A DNA stretch of 64,000 nt from Xanthobacteraceae bacterium 501b (GCA_000378025.1 KB899087.1:4672001-4736000), one strand, 5' to 3'. Positions 52,459-61,064 are shown, numbered from the stretch's first letter. The notes: generated by a model not told the origin, from the letters alone. A program made the numbers and translations.

Positions 52459-53127
52459 ATGTATGTCATCGTCGATGACCGGTCGATTGTTGCGGATAGC
52501 TATGTTTCCAGCTTCTCGCGTGAAGGTTTTTCTAGCTTCGGCGTCAATGAAGACGAGTTCAAGGGCTGGATCGAAAGCGCCTCGGGCAATGACATTGCCG
52601 CGGTCGAGGGCTTCCTCCTCGGCGATTTCGAGCGCCGCCCGACCTATCCCGAGATGATCCGCTCGCACAGCAGCGCGCCGATCCTTGCCCTCAGCGACCA
52701 GAAGAGCCTGACCCAGACGCTGGAACTGTTCACCGCCGGCATCGACGATGTGGTGCGCAAGCCGGTTCATGTCCGCGAGATCGTGGCGCGCACCGATGCC
52801 ATCTGGCGGCGGGTGAACTCCAATGTCGCCCCCACCAGCGAAGACCGGCTGAAGGTGTTCTTCGACGGCCGCGATCCCGAGATCGACGGCGAGGCGCTGG
52901 CGCTGCCGCGCCGCGAGCGGCACATGCTGGAGTATCTGGTCAAGAATTCCCGCCGGCGCGTGACCAAGACGCAGATCTTCAACACTATTTACGGCATCTT
53001 CAACGACGACGTCGACGAGAGCGTGGTCGAAGGCCATATGAGCAAGCTGCGCAAGAAGCTGCGGCTGAAGCTCGGCTATGACGTGATCGATGCCAAGCGC
53101 TATCTCGGCTACCAGTTCGTCGGCTGA
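52459..53127 (+). CDS. ftcR: Rem/FtcR-type flagellar master regulator (OmpR-like, atypical receiver)
   Basis: The 222-residue protein has an N-terminal pseudo-receiver (MYVIVDDRSIVADSYVSSFS; APILALSDQKSLTQTLELFT; GIDDVVRKPVHVREIVARTD) and a C-terminal winged helix (LPRRERHMLEYLVKNSRRRV, TKTQIFNTIYGIFNDDVDES, VVEGHMSKLRKKLRLKLGY). The overall match is to FtcR of Brucella and Rem of Sinorhizobium, which activate flagellar genes. The canonical phospho-acceptor position has no clear DxxMP motif, so it is probably active without phosphorylation, as those proteins are thought to be. The start follows AGGGGAATTGAATC. Confidence 0.93.
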   Translation: MYVIVDDRSIVADSYVSSFSREGFSSFGVNEDEFKGWIESASGNDIAAVEGFLLGDFERRPTYPEMIRSHSSAPILALSDQKSLTQTLELFTAGIDDVVRKPVHVREIVARTDAIWRRVNSNVAPTSEDRLKVFFDGRDPEIDGEALALPRRERHMLEYLVKNSRRRVTKTQIFNTIYGIFNDDVDESVVEGHMSKLRKKLRLKLGYDVIDAKRYLGYQFVG

Positions 53128-53136
53128 CGGCGCGGG

Positions 53137-53159
53137 GCCGGCGGTGGCAGACCGCCGGC
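53137..53159. terminator. Hairpin shared by convergent genes
   Basis: GCCGGCGGT (53137-53145) pairs with ACCGCCGGC (53151-53159) around GGCAG. It fills the 32-nt gap between the stops of the plus rem/ftcR gene and the minus response regulator gene, so it can serve as terminator for both. Confidence 0.5.
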
Positions 53160-53969
53160 TCAATCAAGCGGAAGGCCGAGGCGCTCGGCCTGGCGCTTGA
53201 CGAAGGTTTCCATGCGCTGGCGGCCGCTCTCGGTGAGCTCGACGATGATCCGCCGGCGATCGGCCGGGTCGGGGCGGCGCTCGATCAGGCCGGCCTCGCG
53301 CAGTTCGTCGATGCGGCGCAGCGCCGTCGTCGTCGGCGCCCCGGAGGCGATGCACAGGCTGGTCACCGAGATGGGCCGGCCCGACGCTTCCGCCATCGCC
53401 AGATCCAGCAGCATGTCCCAGGCCGGGTCCGAGAACAGGTCGGACTGGAAGATGGCGTCGCGGTCGGCACGGGCAGCCACCAGTGTTTTTAGATAATTCG
53501 GCCGGATCACCGGCTTTTCCGCCCCCGTCAGGGGGCTTCCCGCCGCGCCATTGGAAGCCTTCTGGCTGTCCTCGACCAGCGAGAAGGCGCGGCGCACCGC
53601 CTGCGCGACTTCTTCGGGCAGCAGAGGCTTCTGCAGGAAATCCACCGCATTCAGACGCAGCGCGCCCACCGCCCGGTCCAGCGAGGCATGGCCGGTGATG
53701 ATGATGGTCGCCAGCGGGCGCTTGCGGCCCATCAAGGCGAGTTTCTGCAGCAGTTCGATGCCGTCGATGCGCGGCATCTGCAGATCGGTGACGACCACCT
53801 GCAGCTGTTCATTGCGCTGCACGAGATCGATCGCCTCCACCGGGGTGTTGGCGATGAGGCTGGGCAGGCCAAGCGACGCCAGCCCCTCGCTCAGTTCGAT
53901 CAATATGTCCGGATCGTCGTCGACGAGCAGGACACGGGGAAGTTCCAGCTCTGTTTCAGCCACCATCAC
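53160..53969 (-). CDS. Response regulator: receiver plus MarR-like winged helix
   Basis: The 269-residue protein has an N-terminal receiver (VLLVDDDPDILIELSEGLAS, phospho-acceptor Asp62 in VVVTDLQMPRIDGIELLQKL, Thr in IIITGHASLD, Lys in FLQKPLLPE) and a C-terminal winged-helix domain (~175-265) resembling MarR proteins: WDMLLDLAMAEASGRPISVT, APTTTALRRIDELREAGLIE, then the wing RRPDPADRRRIIVELTESGR. This output is unusual for a response regulator; OmpR, NarL or Fis types are usual. Start is GTG at 53969 or the following ATG at 53966. It is last in a four-gene minus-strand set. Confidence 0.85.
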   Translation of the reverse strand: MMVAETELELPRVLLVDDDPDILIELSEGLASLGLPSLIANTPVEAIDLVQRNEQLQVVVTDLQMPRIDGIELLQKLALMGRKRPLATIIITGHASLDRAVGALRLNAVDFLQKPLLPEEVAQAVRRAFSLVEDSQKASNGAAGSPLTGAEKPVIRPNYLKTLVAARADRDAIFQSDLFSDPAWDMLLDLAMAEASGRPISVTSLCIASGAPTTTALRRIDELREAGLIERRPDPADRRRIIVELTESGRQRMETFVKRQAERLGLPLD

Positions 53970-54146
53970 ACCGCCACACGCCGGATCAGGGCGAAAAGAA
54001 CGTCGCGCCCGGCGACGTTTGCAACAACTCTATGATAGTGCCGCAGAGGCATCTTTGGGAAATGACAAATCCCTGCGCGGGGGGCCTTTTTGAGGAAGGC
54101 GCGCCGGTGGTCATGTCGGCTCCCGGTCCGCACCTCACGCCGGCGC

Positions 54147-54539
54147 TCAACCCTCTCGCGTCGCCCGCTTGGCGAGGCCGGCGGCGATGTCGTCGAGAAT
54201 GTCGTTCGGGTCGACCGGCTTCACATAGAGAAAGTCGCTGTCGAAATCGGCCGCCGCCACATTGTGCATCACATGGCCGGTGATGATGATGATGATGGCC
54301 GGGCGGAGCGCCTCCGGCAGGGCGCGCGCCTCGGCCACCACCTGGCGCCCGTCGACGGCGCCGATGCGCAGATCGGTAATCAGCACCTGCGGCGCCAGCC
54401 CCCGGCGCAGGTGCCCGATCGCGTTCTCCGCCGTGACGGACAGCTCGACGCGCCAGCCCAGCGAGGTGAAATACTCGCCGAGCTCGTTGGCCAGCTCCTC
54501 CTCGTCGTCGCAGATCAGCATGGTTCGTGCCGTGTTCAT
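54147..54539 (-). CDS. Stand-alone receiver protein
   Basis: The 130-residue receiver has the acidic cluster in LICDDEEELANELGEYFTSL, phospho-acceptor Asp56 in VLITDLRIGAVDG, Thr in IIIITGHVMHN and Lys in FLYVKPVDP. There is no output domain. The start overlaps the histidine kinase stop (ATGA), so it is translationally coupled to the kinase at 54536-56374 and is its likely partner; it may shuttle phosphate or compete with the downstream response regulator. Confidence 0.88.
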   Translation of the reverse strand: MNTARTMLICDDEEELANELGEYFTSLGWRVELSVTAENAIGHLRRGLAPQVLITDLRIGAVDGRQVVAEARALPEALRPAIIIIITGHVMHNVAAADFDSDFLYVKPVDPNDILDDIAAGLAKRATREG

Positions 54540-56374
54540 GCTGCATCCTGCGCGGCGTTGGCCTGGGTGGTCGGCAAGTTAATGGCGAAGCAGGCGCCGC
54601 CGCCCCTGTTCTCCGCCACGATGGTGCCGTTCATGTCGCGGATCACGCTGCGGGCCAGCGAGAGGCCGAGCCCGGTGCCCTTCTCGGTGGACTTGGTGGT
54701 GGCGAAGGGCTCGAACAGGCGTTCCAGCATTTCGGGGGGAACGCCGCCGGCATTGTCCTGCACCAGAACCACCGCGCGCCCCTCCTCCAGCCCGATCGAC
54801 ACCCGAACCTCGCGGTCCCCGGCGCCGCTCTCGCGGTCGCCCGCGCCGCTCTCGCGGTCGCCCGCGCCGCTCTCGCGGTCCCCGGCTTCGCCCTGGCGGT
54901 CGGTGGCGAGGCGAGCGGCCTCTCCGTCGTCCTGCCCCTCATAGGCGTCGCGGGCATTGATCAGCACATTGACGATGACCTGCTCGAACATGGTCTGTTC
55001 GCCAAAGACCAGCAGCTCGCTCGGGGCGCTGGTCTCGATCGACAGCGCGATATTGGCGGCGCGGAACTGTTCGGCGACGAAGCCGGCGGCGAGTTCCACC
55101 GCGTGGCGCAGCGAAAAGGGCAGGAGGGTTTCGGTCGGCATGCGGCCATAGCGGCGGACCTGGTCAGTGATGCGCTTGGCACGGTCGACCTGCGCCGAGA
55201 TGCGCTCCAGCTTGGCCGCCACCGGCTCGCCGCCCGGCAACGGTTCGAGCAGGCGGCGGGCATTGGCCACCGCCATCTTGATGACGGCGAGCGGCTGGTT
55301 GAGCTCATGGGCGATGGCGGTGGCCATTTCGCCAAGTGTCGCCAGCTTGGCGGCCTGCATCACCTGCAATTCGGCATTGCGCACCCGCGAGGTATCTACC
55401 ACGACGATCAGCTGCTGCTGGCGCCGCTCCCACAGCACGCTGCCCACCGAGCCACGCAGCGAGACGATATCGCCCGGACTGCGGACATAGCCCATGCTCA
55501 AGGCGCCCCAGCGGCGGGTCTCCGGCTCGCCGGCGGCGCCGCGCACCGCCTTGACGAAGCGCGGCCAGGCGGGGTCGTCGAGCGAGGGGGAGACAAGGGT
55601 GGCGGCGCTGGGGTTGAAGAAGCTCACATGGTCGGTGTCGGGGTCGATCACCACGACGCAGGCCGGTACCGCCTGAATCACCGCGCGCAAATTTTCCTCC
55701 ACCGCCGCCAGGGCCGCCTGCGCCTCGCCGATCTCGCCGAGCCGGATGCGGTCGCGCCGCGATTGCAGGATGAGCACGGCGGCAAGGCAGGCGCCGCTGA
55801 TGAACAGCAGCAGCAGCGGCGTGGCGCCCGGCCGCTGCGCCAGGGCGCGCTCGCGCCGGAAGATCTCCTGATTATAGGCGACCGATTGCATCAGGATGGT
55901 CTGCAGCGCCTCGCCGAGCGGTTCGAGCTCAGCACTCAGCGCCTTCAGCTCCTCGGCGGCGGCGCCTTCTTCGGGGTCGAGCCGGGCGACATCGTCGATG
56001 ATCTGGTCCAGCCGGGCCTCGAAGATCTGCGTCGGGCCACGGGTGTCCACCACGTCGCTCAGCACCCGTCCCTCGTCGGAATCATAGAGAAGCGGCAGCC
56101 GCGAGCGCAGGATTTCGAGGCGAAGCATCAGCGCGTGCAGGCCCTGCGCGCTTGGGACGATCGAGAGCTTGGCGAATTCGGCCTGCGCCTTCACGAATTC
56201 CAGCTGCGCCTGATAGGCGACCCATCCCGAGGAGCGGATCGTCGCGGTGAGAAAGGCCTGCTGGCGTGTCTGCGAGACATAGACCAGCGCGGTCGCGAGG
56301 AAGAGCGCAACGGAAGCGACGACGAGGCCGATTTTCAGAAGGCCGAGCGACCGCCTATTGCGCGATAAAATCAA
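54536..56374 (-). CDS. Membrane histidine kinase with PAS-like domain and repeat insert in the ATPase domain
   Basis: The 612-residue kinase has transmembrane helices at ~12-33 and ~185-205 flanking a ~150-residue helical periplasmic sensor, a PAS-like region (~225-325; LRAVIQAVPACVVVIDPDTD), a HisKA box (phospho-His356 in TAIAHELNQPLAVIK) and a HATPase domain (N box VLINARDAYEG, G1 VLVQDNAGGVPP, G2 GTGLGLSLARSV). Between the N and G1 boxes, ~494-522, four 21-bp DNA repeats encode GDRESGA-type units. The start is TTG at 56374, overlapping the upstream gene by 20 nt. It belongs to a cassette with the SUOX-fold protein and two receivers. Confidence 0.92.
   Translation of the reverse strand: MILSRNRRSLGLLKIGLVVASVALFLATALVYVSQTRQQAFLTATIRSSGWVAYQAQLEFVKAQAEFAKLSIVPSAQGLHALMLRLEILRSRLPLLYDSDEGRVLSDVVDTRGPTQIFEARLDQIIDDVARLDPEEGAAAEELKALSAELEPLGEALQTILMQSVAYNQEIFRRERALAQRPGATPLLLLFISGACLAAVLILQSRRDRIRLGEIGEAQAALAAVEENLRAVIQAVPACVVVIDPDTDHVSFFNPSAATLVSPSLDDPAWPRFVKAVRGAAGEPETRRWGALSMGYVRSPGDIVSLRGSVGSVLWERRQQQLIVVVDTSRVRNAELQVMQAAKLATLGEMATAIAHELNQPLAVIKMAVANARRLLEPLPGGEPVAAKLERISAQVDRAKRITDQVRRYGRMPTETLLPFSLRHAVELAAGFVAEQFRAANIALSIETSAPSELLVFGEQTMFEQVIVNVLINARDAYEGQDDGEAARLATDRQGEAGDRESGAGDRESGAGDRESGAGDREVRVSIGLEEGRAVVLVQDNAGGVPPEMLERLFEPFATTKSTEKGTGLGLSLARSVIRDMNGTIVAENRGGGACFAINLPTTQANAAQDAA
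54811..54894. repeat. Four 21-bp tandem repeats in the histidine kinase gene
   Basis: Units 54811-54831, 54832-54852, 54853-54873 and 54874-54894; the middle two are identical and the last is diverged. They encode repeated GDRESGA within the ATPase domain. Confidence 0.92.
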
Positions 56375-56846
56375 TGGACTTCACCTGCCAGACCATCCGC
56401 GACTGGAAATATTGCTGCCCCAGCGCGGGGTCGGAATCGATGGGGTACATTACCCAGAACGGTCCCTTGTCGCGCACCCGCATGGTCGCACCGTCGAGCC
56501 GGGTGGTGAGGATCGCGCCATGGTCCTTCCAGTCCTCGGCCGGAATGGGGGCGACATAGTCGTTCAGCGCCATCACCTTGGCTTCGCGCACCGGCCGGCC
56601 ACCAAGGGCGGCCAGCACGCCGAGCGAGGGGCCGGTGAAGGTGTTCACGCCCTTGGTCCATGGGGTGCCGGTCTCGATCCGGGTCTGGGGCAGCGTGTCC
56701 AGTTCGGCGAGGGTCAGCGTTTTCTGCGCGATGACCTGCCCATCCGCGCCAAGCCAACGCAAGGCCAGAGCCTGCGCGTGCGCCATGTTCGGCGCCACGC
56801 AGGCCATCAGCGCAAGCACCAGGGCATAGAGCAGCCTGACCGACAT
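56355..56846 (-). CDS. Periplasmic SUOX-fold (molybdopterin-oxidoreductase-like) protein lacking cysteine
   Basis: The 163-residue protein has a signal peptide (LLYALVLALMACVAPNMAHA) and a mature ~140-residue domain with the pattern of the oxidoreductase molybdopterin-binding family: TLTLAELDTLPQTRIETGTP, TFTGPSLGVLAALGGR, ALNDYVAPIPAEDWKDHGAI and WVMYPIDSDPAL. The mature part has no cysteine, so the Mo-ligating Cys of sulfite-oxidase enzymes is missing. It is therefore probably not a redox enzyme. It is coupled to the histidine kinase downstream, so a ligand-binding sensory role is likely. The ATG at 56846 gives the signal peptide at the N-terminus. Confidence 0.8.
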   Translation of the reverse strand: MSVRLLYALVLALMACVAPNMAHAQALALRWLGADGQVIAQKTLTLAELDTLPQTRIETGTPWTKGVNTFTGPSLGVLAALGGRPVREAKVMALNDYVAPIPAEDWKDHGAILTTRLDGATMRVRDKGPFWVMYPIDSDPALGQQYFQSRMVWQVKSIDFIAQ

Positions 56847-57206
56847 CGTTAGCTCCCTGAATGGCGCCCGCGCGTCAAGGCGCCCGCGCGCCGTGCTCGC
56901 CCCCGAGCGCTGGGAAGATCGCACGCGCCCTTGCGCCGGGCCTGCCGAATCGCTGCCATTTCGGCAGCGACAGAGCGGAGATCGTTCCATTTTGGATCAA
57001 ATAGCGCGCACGGGGGTGCTGGCGGGCGATGGAGCCCCGCGCCGAGGTGAGCCGCCGCAACGAGTTATCTTCCGAACCGGCAGCAAAGGGCGACTTTTGA
57101 CGTAGGGAAATGCGCCCGATTGCATCCAAAATCCCGGAAGACTAGGAAAGAGTGACTGCGAAAGTGTCGAGGTGCCGCGTGCCCGCCCGCAAGACACTGG
57201 CCCGGG
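56847..57206. promoter_or_regulatory. Divergent intergenic region between two kinase units
   Basis: This 360-bp region separates the minus-strand SUOX-fold/kinase set from the plus-strand Cache kinase. It holds a perfect 8-bp hairpin (TCGCTGCC 56950-56957 / GGCAGCGA 56963-56970) and a distant inverted pair ATTTTGGAT (56989-56997) and ATCCAAAAT (57124-57132) that could be facing operator sites. No coding signal was seen. Confidence 0.45.
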
Positions 57207-59450
57207 ATGAGGCGGCAGCGACGTGCCCTTTTTGATGCGGCGGCCATGACCCCAGAAACTTCCCTGCAAGCGGCGTCGATGGCGCCGTCACCCGAGGGCT
57301 CCGCCGCGCCGGAGATCGCTTCCGACACCGTACCGATGTGGAAGGGGGCCTCCCGCCGCCTCCTGATGCTGCTGTTGCTGCTGCTGGCGCTGCTGGTGCC
57401 GGCCTCGGTGGCGTTCCTCACCATCCAGCTGCATGAGCAGCACGAGGACGACGTCGCCGTTGGCGCCTCGCGCAAGCTGGCGCTGGCGCTGACCTCGCAT
57501 CTGGAGCGGACGGTCGAGTCGATCGAATCCTTCCTCGACGGCTTTTCAAGTCTTCCCGAGGAGGCCTCGCCGCAGGAAATCTACAGCCGCCTGCTGACGG
57601 CCCGGCTGCCGGCCTCGGTCATCCAGGTCACGTTCCTCGATCCGAGCGGCGCCGTGGTGGCGAGCAATCTGCTGCCTCCCGGCAACGGTTTGAACCTTGC
57701 CGACCGCGAGCATATCCGGGTGCATATGAATGATGACCCGACCGACCGTGACATCTTCATCAGCAAGCCGGTGAAGGGTCGGATCAGTGGTGCCTGGTCG
57801 ATCCAGTTCACCCGCGCGCTGCGCGCGCCGGACGGCAAGCTGCGCGGCATCATCGCGGCGTCCTACCAGATTTCCGACTTCATCGACTTCTATGAGAGGC
57901 TGCTGCCGGAGGGGCAGGGGCTGATCGCCCTGGTCGGCTTCGATGGGGTGGTGCGTGCCAGCGTGCCGGCGTCCAGCCAGCTGGACGGGCTGGACGCCGG
58001 CGCGATTCTCCCCGGGCTGGAGACCCTCGGCAGCCATGCCAATGGACCCTATGTCGGCGTCGCCTGGGACGATGTGCGCCGGATCGGCTATTCCGTGCAT
58101 TCCGACCGCTACCCCTTCCTGGTGGTGGTAGCGGCCGATCGCAGCGCAATCTTGGCCGAATCGCACGATTTTCATGTAGCGATCTGGGCGATCGCCGGCG
58201 GGCTCGGCCTCACCTTGGCCGCGCTGGCGCTGTTCGGCCTGCGCCATTCGCGGCTGGAGCGCGCCTATCGCGAGCGGGAGTTGAAGGCCAACGCCCAGGA
58301 GCGCGAGGCGCAGGTGCTGCAGGCGATCAGCCGCGTGCCTGGCATCCACGTGCTGCATATCGAGAACGGCCGGGCCGTGCGTATCGGCGACGCGACGGAC
58401 GACATCCTGCCCCGGCTGATCGCCGCGCATGTGGAAGCGCCTGATTTCCTCGCCCGCGTCGAGCAGGGCAATGCCCCCTCCGTGGCGATGGAGCATTTCT
58501 CCGGCGAGGGCGAGGAGTTCGAGGTGGAACTGGTGCTGACGCGGCTGCGCCCGGCCACGCAAGACCGGTCCGGCCCGCCGGCCCCCGTGACGCCCGCCGC
58601 GGTGGTGTTCGCGCTTGACGAGACCGCCAAGCGCATGGAGGAGAACAAGCTCTACCAGATGTCGAAGATGGCGGCGCTGGGCGAACTCGTCACCGGCCTC
58701 GCCCATGAGATCAACCAGCCGCTCGGCGTCATCCGGCTGGCGGCAAGCAATGCGATGACCGGCCTGCGCAAGGGCCTGCCGGGCGAGCACACCAGCGAGA
58801 AGCTCGAACGCATCATCCGTCAGGTCGAGCGCATGAAGTCGATCATCGACCACATGCGGATCTTCGGGCGCAAGGACGCGCTCACCATCGACCCCTCCTC
58901 GGCGGAGACGGCGGTGGAGGGCACGCTGCAGGTTCTCGGCACGGAAATCCGGCTCGACGGCATTGACCTCACCTTCGCTGGCGGTGCCGGCGGCGCGCGC
59001 GTGCCGTGCCGGCAGGAACAGCTGGAGCAGGTGCTGATCAACCTGGTGCTGAACGCGCGCGACGCCATCCGCGCGCACCGCCAGGAGCAACCGGACTGCT
59101 CCGGCCGCATCGCCATTGCCATCGAGCGCCGCGAGATGGAGGGGCGGCGCTGGGTTCTCGTCACCGTGCGGGACAATGGCGGGGGCATCCCCACGACGGC
59201 GATCGGCAAGATCTTCCAGCCCTTCTTCACCACCAAGCCGCCCGGCCAGGGCACGGGGCTCGGCCTGTCGGTCAGCTTCGGCATCATCCGCGAATATGGC
59301 GGCACGCTCGCCGTCGCCAATGTCGAGGATGGCGCGCTGTTCACCATCGCTCTGCCGGAGGTGGCGCCGCCGCCACAGGACGACGTGGCGGGAGCCGCCC
59401 TGGCGCTGCACGCCGGGCGAAGCGAGCCTGAGGCAAGCTCCGGGAGCTAG
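57207..59450 (+). CDS. Cache-domain sensor histidine kinase
   Basis: The 747-residue kinase has a first helix (LLMLLLLLLALLVPASVAFL, ~53-75), a large periplasmic double-Cache-type sensor (~76-320; VIQVTFLDPSGAVVASNLLP, PVKGRISGAWSIQFTRAL), a second helix (~322-345), a PAS-like segment, a HisKA box (phospho-His500 in TGLAHEINQPLGVIR), N box LINLVLNARDAI and G boxes VRDNGGGIPT and GTGLGLSVSFGI. The H box resembles DctB-type kinases. No response regulator follows it; the nearest are on the opposite strand. Start may be ATG 57207 or ATG 57246. Confidence 0.9.
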   Translation: MRRQRRALFDAAAMTPETSLQAASMAPSPEGSAAPEIASDTVPMWKGASRRLLMLLLLLLALLVPASVAFLTIQLHEQHEDDVAVGASRKLALALTSHLERTVESIESFLDGFSSLPEEASPQEIYSRLLTARLPASVIQVTFLDPSGAVVASNLLPPGNGLNLADREHIRVHMNDDPTDRDIFISKPVKGRISGAWSIQFTRALRAPDGKLRGIIAASYQISDFIDFYERLLPEGQGLIALVGFDGVVRASVPASSQLDGLDAGAILPGLETLGSHANGPYVGVAWDDVRRIGYSVHSDRYPFLVVVAADRSAILAESHDFHVAIWAIAGGLGLTLAALALFGLRHSRLERAYRERELKANAQEREAQVLQAISRVPGIHVLHIENGRAVRIGDATDDILPRLIAAHVEAPDFLARVEQGNAPSVAMEHFSGEGEEFEVELVLTRLRPATQDRSGPPAPVTPAAVVFALDETAKRMEENKLYQMSKMAALGELVTGLAHEINQPLGVIRLAASNAMTGLRKGLPGEHTSEKLERIIRQVERMKSIIDHMRIFGRKDALTIDPSSAETAVEGTLQVLGTEIRLDGIDLTFAGGAGGARVPCRQEQLEQVLINLVLNARDAIRAHRQEQPDCSGRIAIAIERREMEGRRWVLVTVRDNGGGIPTTAIGKIFQPFFTTKPPGQGTGLGLSVSFGIIREYGGTLAVANVEDGALFTIALPEVAPPPQDDVAGAALALHAGRSEPEASSGS

Positions 59451-59508
59451 CCAAAGGGAGCCGTCCTGATCGTCTCGGACCGGCCAATTGTTCCGACCGG
59501 AGATCGGC

Positions 59509-60984
59509 ATGAGCTCAGCTTCCCTCTATTCCTTCAAACGCCGTTCCCCGGCGCGTGGTTTCGACGCCGCCCTGCTGGACGACCTGCCCGCGGCCGTCCT
59601 GATGTGTGACCCGCGGAGCGGGCAGATCGACTACGCCAATGCGCGTTCGCAGGCCCTGTTCGAGACCATCCGTCAGGCGCTGCCGAAGGCGCCGGAGCAT
59701 CTCACCGGTGCCTCGCTGGCGCTGTTCTCTCTCGATCTCGGCCCGAAGGGCGAACGCCTCGCACGCCACGATCTGATGCCGCTCAACGCCGATGTGAGCC
59801 TTGGCGGCGAGACACTGCGCTTCGCCATCACGCCGATCCGCAATGCGCGGGGCGACTATGTCCACGCCCAGGTGGTGTGGAGCGTGGAGACCGCCGCGCT
59901 CGCCGCCGAGGCGAAGATCCGGCGCCTGATGCAGATGGTCGATCAGATGCCGATCAATGTGATGACCTGTTCGCTCGACGGGTTCATCGTCGACTATGCC
60001 AACCGCACCAGCCTCGACACGCTGGCCCGCATCGAGCAGCATCTGCCGATCAAGGCCTCCGAGCTGGTCGGCTCGTCGATCGACGTCTTCCACAAGAAGC
60101 CGGAAATGCAGCGGCACATGCTGGCCGACGCCTCGCGCCTGCCGCACACGGCGCGCATCAAGGTGGGCCCGGAAACACTCAATCTCAGCGTCTCGGCGCT
60201 GATGACCCCCGATGGTCGCTATGACGGCCCCATGCTCACCTGGGCGCTGATCACCGACACGGTGAAGGTCGCCTCCAGCGTCACCGCTGTCATCAACGAG
60301 ATGAACCAGACCTCCACGGCGATGGAGCATGCGAGCGCCGAGCTCGATGGCCTCACCCGCCAGAGCGAGGAGATGACATCCTCGGTGGCGGCGGCGGCGG
60401 TCGAGATGTCGATGTCGTTCGGCGAGGTCAGCAAGCAGATCCACAACGCCACCACCATGACCGCGCAGGCGGCCGAACGCGCCACCTCGGCCGATGGGCT
60501 GGTCAGCGGGCTGGTGGAGAGCATCGAGCGCATCGGCAACATCTCGGCGATGATCCAGGGCATCGCCTCGCAGACCAACCTCCTTGCCCTCAACGCCGCC
60601 ATCGAGGCGGCCCGGGTCGGCGATGCCGGCAAGGGCTTCGCGGTGGTGGCTTCCGAGGTGAAGGAACTCGCGCTGCAGACCGCCAACGCCACCAAGGAAA
60701 TCAGCACCCAGGTCGACGCGGTGCAGCGGGCCAGCAGCGATGCGGCTCGGGCGGTGAACGAGATCACCCACAGCGTCGGCACCCTGCGCGACGTGTTCAC
60801 CAGCCTATCCGCCGCCGTCGAGGAGCAGAGCGCAACCAATGGCTCGGTCACGCAGAGCATTGATGGCGTCTCGCGCATTTCCGGCCAGATCCGGGGCACG
60901 GCTGGCCAGATCGAACAGGTGTCGGACGCGGTATCCGCTCTTGGCGGGCGGCTGCGCGAGGAAGTGAAGGTGCTGACCGCCTGA
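59509..60984 (+). CDS. Soluble chemoreceptor with two PAS domains
   Basis: The 491-residue protein has no transmembrane helix. Two PAS-like domains (~20-125; [20 protein letters not shown], and ~145-260; [20 protein letters not shown]) precede an MCP signalling domain with the hairpin tip [40 protein letters not shown]. It senses something in the cytoplasm, perhaps redox or energy state, and signals to CheA. The ATG at 59509 follows GGAGATCGGC. It is followed by a terminator. Confidence 0.93.
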   Translation: MSSASLYSFKRRSPARGFDAALLDDLPAAVLMCDPRSGQIDYANARSQALFETIRQALPKAPEHLTGASLALFSLDLGPKGERLARHDLMPLNADVSLGGETLRFAITPIRNARGDYVHAQVVWSVETAALAAEAKIRRLMQMVDQMPINVMTCSLDGFIVDYANRTSLDTLARIEQHLPIKASELVGSSIDVFHKKPEMQRHMLADASRLPHTARIKVGPETLNLSVSALMTPDGRYDGPMLTWALITDTVKVASSVTAVINEMNQTSTAMEHASAELDGLTRQSEEMTSSVAAAAVEMSMSFGEVSKQIHNATTMTAQAAERATSADGLVSGLVESIERIGNISAMIQGIASQTNLLALNAAIEAARVGDAGKGFAVVASEVKELALQTANATKEISTQVDAVQRASSDAARAVNEITHSVGTLRDVFTSLSAAVEEQSATNGSVTQSIDGVSRISGQIRGTAGQIEQVSDAVSALGGRLREEVKVLTA

Positions 60985-61035
60985 GCGAGAGGCGGGCCGG
61001 GCACCCGCGAATCCTATCCTCCCTGAACTCCCCGC

Positions 61036-61064
61036 AAGGGCCGGCTCGCGCCGGCCCTTTTTTC
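61036..61064 (+). terminator. Rho-independent terminator after the soluble chemoreceptor
   Basis: AAGGGCCGGC (61036-61045) pairs with GCCGGCCCTT (61050-61059) around a TCGC tetraloop, followed by TTTTCG. It lies 51 nt past the gene stop. Confidence 0.92.

Noticed and set aside
7153-54894. CRISPR array
   Set aside because: The tandem repeats seen are short, contiguous and in coding frames; there are no spacers and no cas genes.
54527-56368. 613-residue plus-strand frame antisense to the histidine kinase
   Set aside because: It mirrors the kinase gene, which has all catalytic boxes on the minus strand; the apparent AALAVARAALAVAR repeat is the complement of the 21-bp repeat.
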